64,000 nucleotides of DNA, taken from assembly GCF_000264905.1 (NCBI RefSeq), contig NW_006763139.1, positions 835,016-899,015 on the forward strand. Direction: 5' to 3'. A model generated the notes under the pieces. It had not been told where the DNA came from and did not search any database. It was given only the letters and a program-made list of their open reading frames with translations. Made by a program: the position numbers and the translations under genes. Shown here in pieces: positions 58,946 through 64,000 of this stretch. Numbering within the stretch: the first letter of the stretch is position 1; every line of letters begins with the position of its first letter. This DNA comes from Stereum hirsutum FP-91666 SS1. Taxonomy: Eukaryota > Basidiomycota > Agaricomycetes > Russulales > Stereaceae.

Positions 58946-59674
58946 CTATGAGCCCAACCTCCAATATTCCTTTCCTCCCATGCCACCACCCTTCCTCCTT
59001 CCCTTCACATATTTTGTCAGTGGTGGCAAATCGAGTTTGATGATGGGCCCTTTGACTCCATGAGTAATACAGGCCCATATCATGATGGATTTGCGCCCAC
59101 TACAATAGGTTGTCTCCGTACACTCAGGGAGATACTCCTCACCTAGACGTTGGGTAACTCTCAAGTGCCTTGGCCGCTCTCCCAGCTCTATGGACATCTC
59201 ATCTGTCCAAATGACATCATCCCAATCCTTTTCATTATTCCTCTTAGCCCACTTGATGGCACTCGGAGACAGGCGCGATTTACGACGTGCAACATAACGA
59301 TGATAGCCATGAGCGGCGGCAAACTGGCAGACTCGGCGTTCAGTGACGTTTGGAATATGTTTGGCAATGGCTGCATAGGGCACAAATTGATCTTTTCTGA
59401 GGTTTCTAAGGGTGTGGTGTTTGGTGCAAGCACTGTTGATGTGAGGACGACCTGAACGGGGAAGATCTTTGCGTGAATGAAACTTCCTGTCCTGTTCATG
59501 TGTGTACTTGACTGTGGAGTGATGACAGCCAAATTTGCGGCCAATGGTGCGATAAGACCAGCCCAGATCAACAAGCTGAAGTATTCTCCCGTGTTTAGAG
59601 GGGGTAAGTGGTCCATTTGGACGGGCATGGTGAAAGTGGTAAAGAAAACATTGGGCACGATGCACTGAACCCAA
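58946..59674 (-). pseudogene. Truncated Tc1/IS630-type transposase
   Basis: The minus-strand frame has a helix-turn-helix region (HGRILQLVDLGWSYRTIGRK), the GRP linker (PRSGRPHINSACTKHH), then TERRVCQFAAAHGYHRYVAR and the first catalytic Asp (WDDVIWTDEMSIELG). After IIKLDLPPLTKYVKG the expected second Asp and the Glu are missing, so the enzyme is cut before the end of its core. No reliable inverted ends were located. Confidence 0.8.
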
Positions 59675-59783
59675 ACATGGACTGCATGTGACTGTGGATA
59701 AAGACGTATTGTGGCCATGAGTACTGCACTCTTTGTAAAGAGCTCCATGCTTAGTATAAGAACTCTTTATAAAGGTGGTACAG

Positions 59784-60115
59784 CTACACCTGATACACTC
59801 CCCGCAACTTCAGATTCTTTTCTGCAGCCTCCCAATTGTCCTTCGTGGCGGAACACCTGCACTCAGCCAGAAACTCCCATGTGGTAAGCATAACAAGCTG
59901 GTTCAGCTTGTGCTTTAACTCCTTCTGAAATCGAACATTAATCGTGTCCTCATCTTTCCATCCTCCCAAATCCTCTACTCAGACTCAGTCCTCATCAGCA
60001 CTGTCAACTTTGGAAGGAGAGTACGAGTCTTTATCGGACCCCTCAAATTCAGTGCCAGAAAGAACATAGTTGACCAAGCCACCGGGCATGCCATGAGTAC
60101 CAGGACCCGTGAGTA
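59784..60115 (-). pseudogene. Possible coding remnant
   Basis: The minus strand reads GPGTHGMPGGLVNYVLSGTE, EGSDKDSYSPSKVDSADED, a stop, then WKDEDTINVRFQKELKHKLN and TTWEFLAECRCSATKDNWEA. It has the look of the end of a decayed gene, but no family is identified. Confidence 0.3.
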
Positions 60116-60289
60116 CCTGCAACGGATACTTGTAAGGCACACCATCAGGTACCTATATCCGTGGATACAGATACTTGTTCCCACGGGTGGCTGCACAGAT
60201 ACAGGTAGTGCTTCAGGTCCCACAGGTACTCGTGGGAGAGTACCTGCTATATCGCGTCGGAATTTGCCGGAGGCCAGATGTGCGTTCAG

Positions 60290-60985
60290 TGATGCTCCCT
60301 CCCACTCTTATCATAAATTCATCCGTTCTCACTCAATTTCGCGTACATTTATAATGTTGTGGGGTCAATCGATGCGGTTTAATGTCCTCCATCGTCCTCT
60401 GTACTTTGTTTGACATGATTTGGCCCACGTGTCGTTGTTCTCGATGACATTGATCTGGTAAGTACCCCCTGCTAACTTCTATCATAAATTTGTTTGTTCT
60501 CACTCAATTTCACGTACTTGTCCAACATTGCGGGGTCGATTGATGCGTATTAATGTCCTTCATCGCCCCCTATACTTTGTTTGACGTAAATTGGCCCACC
60601 CGTCGTCGAGACCAATGACATTGACCTGGTGAGTACCCCCTGTTACCTTATATTGTAAATCTGCTCGTTCTCACTCAATTCTGTGTACGTTTCCAATGTT
60701 ATAGGGTCGATCAACATGTATTGATGCTCCACATTGTCTGCTGTACTTGGTTTAATGTGATTCAGCCCACCCGTTATTGAGAACAACGGTATTGACCTGG
60801 TGAGTACCACCTGCTTCCTTCTTTCGTAAATATGTTTGTTCTCACTCAATTATGCATACCTTTCCAATATTGCGGAGTCGATCGTTGCATATTGATATTC
60901 CTTATTGCCCACTGTACTTGGTTTGACTCAGATGTAATTTGGCCCACTCGTTGTTGAGAACAATGGTATTACTCCAGTAAGTACC
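60290..60985 (+). repeat. Left arm: tandem units of about 171 bp
   Basis: Each unit contains TTCTCACTCAATT, a GGGTCGAT-type block, a CTGTACTTTGTTTGAC block, TTGGCCCACCCGTCGT and GACCTGGTGAGTACC. Units are diverged (perhaps 70-80% identical by eye). Confidence 0.82.
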
Positions 60986-61179
60986 CCTCCACCTTCTTCC
61001 ACAGCTCATATTTACCACAGTACCATGGGTACCTTCAAGATACCTGTAGGTTAGTTCTATCCATGAGTACCTGCCCATTGGCGAGTACCTGTTCCCATGG
61101 ATGCCACCCCGGATACAGGTGTGGCCTCTGAGGGAACAGGTACTTGTTTCCACGAATATAATCGTAGCATGCCCTGACC

Positions 61180-62130
61180 CTGGCTCCATTGCCGCAAACT
61201 TCAAGATATTACTCAAGCTCCTCCTCGAGCAGCCATGGAAGGCTCAACTTGTCCAATTCTATATGCACAAGTTTTGGTTTAAGCGGATCAAGCCCACATT
61301 GGACAAAGAATGGGTGGTGATGTATGCGGCAGCAGTAGCGGCTGATCAGAAGGAACCTCAGGTTATGGTGAACAATCACATAGAGGTAGCACAGAGGTTA
61401 TTAGAGATGGATTCCGAGGAGTTTAATAAGGGAATACAGGTGGACATTGATGAGGAGCATGCATAATTAATGAGAGTATATCACGAGAGGTTTGAGGTGG
61501 TGCGTAGAGAAGGGAGAAGACATAAATGGTGAGTATTAGAACACATGTTACATGCAACTGTTCACTTAGCATATGATCCTCCAGGGATCTTCAGGAGCCC
61601 TACCAGCTCCTGAAGCCCATCACCGATGTGTTATCCCTGTGTTACGGCTCTATTGTAGCAATATTCATAGCAGCGCCACATGAGAACGGTGAGATTGAGA
61701 CTCAGAGGTATGTGTGGCTGGGCAATTACCTATAGAGCTTGCTGATATCCTCCTTAGTGTTCATGCAGGGGAATCCAAGGGATCCTGCCAAAGACCTGGG
61801 ATAACACTGACAGGGGGGACTATACAAAGGCAGGGACTTGCTTGCATCCTTCGTCAGTCAGTGTTTTTGTATGTCTGAGTTCAAGATAGCCTAGAGTAAA
61901 ATTGACCAGGAGTAAAGGTCTCACAGAGATTGTAGAGCAAGTTCAAGGCTGCCAAGAGTCTTATGGCAGTGCAGGCATCCCTATTCAGCTGGTGGGTGAT
62001 ACAACACATAACTTTAACAAGGACGAGAATGTCAATATAAATCTGGTGAAGGCTAGCCACGTGATGCAGCCGATTGCAGAAGGAGCCCTTTTAGACTGGC
62101 CCGCTGACTCCGCTACTGCCACAACCACCA
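61180..62130 (+). pseudogene. Captured fragment of a mushroom hypothetical gene family
   Basis: Readable pieces are PGSIAANFKILLKLLLEQPW, LVQFYMHKFWFKRIKPTL, NNHIEVAQRLLEMDSEEFN, then after an intron-like gap DLQEPYQLLKPITDVLSLCY, AAPHENGEIETQ and ILPKTWDNTDRGDYTKAG. I recall the order PWKxQLxQxYMHKxW ... GEIE ... PxTW from many Agaricomycetes proteins of unknown function. Stops and frame changes make this a pseudogene. It lies wholly between the inverted arms. Confidence 0.6.
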
Positions 62131-62374
62131 CATCAGCCCAGGGCATGCTACGATTATATCCATGCGAGTACCTGTATCTGTGGGAACAAGTACCTGTGCC
62201 CTCAGAGGCCACACCTGTATCCGGGGTGGCATCCGTAGGAATGGGTATCCATATCCATGGATACAGGTACTTGCCAATGGGCGGGTACTCATGGATAGAA
62301 ATAATCTACGGGTATCTTGAAGGTACCTGAGGGGTACCTGTGGGTACTGTGGTAAATATGAGCTGGGGAAGGGG

Positions 62375-62890
62375 GTATAGGGGTACTCACCAGGTCAATA
62401 CTGTCGTTCTCGACGACGGGCGGGCCGAATCACATCAAACCAAGAACAGGGGGCGATGCGGAATATCCAAACACATTGATTGACCATGCAACATCGGAAA
62501 CGCGTACCGAACTGAGTGAGAATGAGCATCTTTACGGTTGGAGGGGTAATGGGGACTCACCAGGGTCAACTCCGCTGTTCTTAATGATGAGCGGGCCATT
62601 TCTCATCAAACTAAATGCAGGGTCCAATGAAGGAGCTCAAGACATGTCGATTGGGCTCATTACTTCCAAAAAAATGCGTGATTTGAGAGAGAATGGACAA
62701 ATTTACAGTTTGAGGGGGTAGTGGGCACTCACCGGGGTCAACACTGCCATTCTCAACAACGAGTGGGCCGTTTCTCATGAAACAAAATACAGGGCCTAAT
62801 GCAGGGGATCAAGACACATCGATTGATGATACTACATCAGAACCGTATGCGGTATTGAGCGAGAATGAGTGATTTTACAATGGCAAGGGG
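62375..62890 (-). repeat. Right arm: inverted tandem units of about 171 bp
   Basis: About three units, reverse-complementary to the left arm (for example ACTCACCAGGGTCAACTCCG, GGGCCATTTCTCATCAAAC, GAGTGAGAATGAGCATC). Confidence 0.82.
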
Positions 62891-64000
62891 GTGGGACTCC
62901 AAACTCATTCACTCAAAGACCCACGAGATCCTTATAGAAACAAGTACACATCAGCAAACCAGGAAATTTCTCATAGGGATACTATAGAACAGATATTGTT
63001 GGAGAGCATTGAGAGCTACCATATCAATGTTAGCAACTTATGGATCTCTTGTTCCTATGTATAGTGGCAATATCTCCTATAGCTCTCAGTGCTCTCAGAG
63101 CTCTCAGAGCTTCTATAGTCATTTTCCACCCAACTAATATTGTTTTGGATTAGGGTTTCTTCTATGGGATCATCACACTGATCAGGAGACAAAGAAAGAT
63201 TATATATTCACTACAGTAGGGTACAGATACATGACAACACTGTGCTACAGTAAATTACATGAAAAAAATCCCTGCCAATTACTAACCTACATAAGTCCTG
63301 TTGGAAGAACATAGAATCAGATTCTATTCCTGAGTAGATAGTATGAAGAATAAACTTACCAATGATCTAAGAAGAGGCCAGAGATCTCTACACACATAGA
63401 AAAACAAAGAAGTGAGACATAGGTGCTGAAGGCAGAAGAAAATAAAGGCTCATACCTGCTCACTAGGATTTGATACAGACTCTAGAAGAAGTATACAAAG
63501 AATGTTAGTAAGATAGACTGTGCATAAGTAGAATAGGACAAATACATACAGTCTCATATCCATTCAATTAGGCCTATATTCTAAAAGCAACCAGACAACT
63601 GAAGGATAGCTAGAAACAGTATATATTGAGAGCCAGATTAGACATACCTATGGATATAAGAAGAAAAAGAATGAGTAAGCAAGTAGAAGGCATTGAAAGA
63701 GTAACCACTCAAGAGCAGTGGTGATGGAAGAGGAAGAAGAGCAAGAGGACTTGGATGAAAGCGACGCGCGTCGCTTTTGAACAGGCAACAAACATGTGTA
63801 AACAACCTCAAGTGGCACCAGTTGGGCCACTCTAGCTTAACTCATTCTTGAACAATTTATCTTCAAATTATTATACACTAAATCATATTGAAAGAGTTCA
63901 GTTTGATGTGTTTCATGAAGATTATAAAGAGTTTGAGGTTCATAACTTACCTGGATAGAGAGCCACAGTGAGGGCTTGAAGAGCGTGGATGCACAAGTCA
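62891..64000. other. Right-hand end of window, no gene recognised
   Basis: AT-rich sequence. It contains clustered CTCTCAG(A/T)G repeats near 63080-63115. No coding segment is supported. A gene or element may continue beyond the window. Confidence 0.5.
63758..63777. repeat. Perfect 20-bp palindrome
   Basis: AAAGCGACGCGCGTCGCTTT is exactly self-complementary. Confidence 0.95.

Larger units (their letters stand above)
60290..62890. mobile_element. Foldback element with arms built of 171-bp tandem units and a captured gene fragment
   Basis: The left arm has about four units with a period near 171 bp (TTTGAC...TTGGCCCAC boundaries at about 60410, 60581, 60751 and 60922). The right arm has about three inverted units (GGGCC..TTCTCATCAAAC-type boundaries at about 62423, 62593 and 62765). 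Inside these, 61000-61176 and 62139-62384 form a further inverted pair rich in GGTAC/GTACC. The core 61180-62130 carries a gene fragment. A single copy of the inner module lies near 16.9 kb and a variant at 60090-60250. No transposase or target duplication was found. Confidence 0.78.

Overview
The window looks like a transposon-rich segment of a mushroom-forming basidiomycete (Agaricomycetes) genome. The evidence is the density of short GT-AG introns (about 47-75 bp) that resolve cleanly into open reading frames, an F-box/LRR gene of basidiomycete type, a RecQ-like helicase family, DUF6589, TET/JBP-like and JmjC-like dioxygenases, a sesquiterpene-synthase relic, and Copia and Tc1/mariner/IS630 elements with TA target sites. 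No species can be named from the sequence alone.

Layout. 0-2.6 kb: a DUF6589 gene split by a solo Copia LTR. 2.9-8.5 kb: a RecQ-like helicase pseudogene (minus strand) split by a 3.5-kb transposon with long inverted termini and a TA duplication; the transposon carries two genes, an intact IS630/Tc1-type transposase and a broken SAM-like accessory gene. 8.7-14.3 kb: a 3'-truncated Copia element with an internal gag inversion; its LTR contains a nested mariner at a TA that is still empty in the solo LTR at 1.6 kb. 14.7-19.2 kb: decayed coding remnants. 19.2-29.1 kb: the best-preserved host-like block, with an F-box gene, a hypothetical gene with one frameshift, and a 16-exon, 1501-residue TET/JBP-like dioxygenase gene. 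29.9-32.6 kb: palindromes, a minisatellite and two inverted-repeat elements. 32.8-34.8 and 38.6-40.5 kb: two intact hypothetical genes separated by a non-autonomous element of about 3.1 kb. 42-45.5 kb: relics of a terpene synthase and of a DBP2-type RNA helicase. 45.5-51.5 kb: a degenerate array of repeated 0.4-0.55-kb modules. 51.8-58.7 kb: a zinc-knuckle-like gene, a small acidic gene and a 10-exon, 1243-residue JmjC-like gene. 58.9-62.9 kb: a truncated Tc1 transposase and a foldback element whose inverted arms are built from 171-bp tandem units and which encloses a captured gene fragment. 62.9-64 kb: nothing coding was recognised.

The strongest candidates for something undescribed are three. 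The first is the two-gene TIR/TA transposon at 3389-6891, because removing it plus one TA restores the helicase reading frame. The second is the foldback element with arrayed arms at 60.3-62.9 kb. The third is the large TET/JBP-like protein whose two oversized introns carry a repeat also found at the ends of a nearby inverted-repeat element. All domain calls are from motif reading and memory of families; no database search was run.
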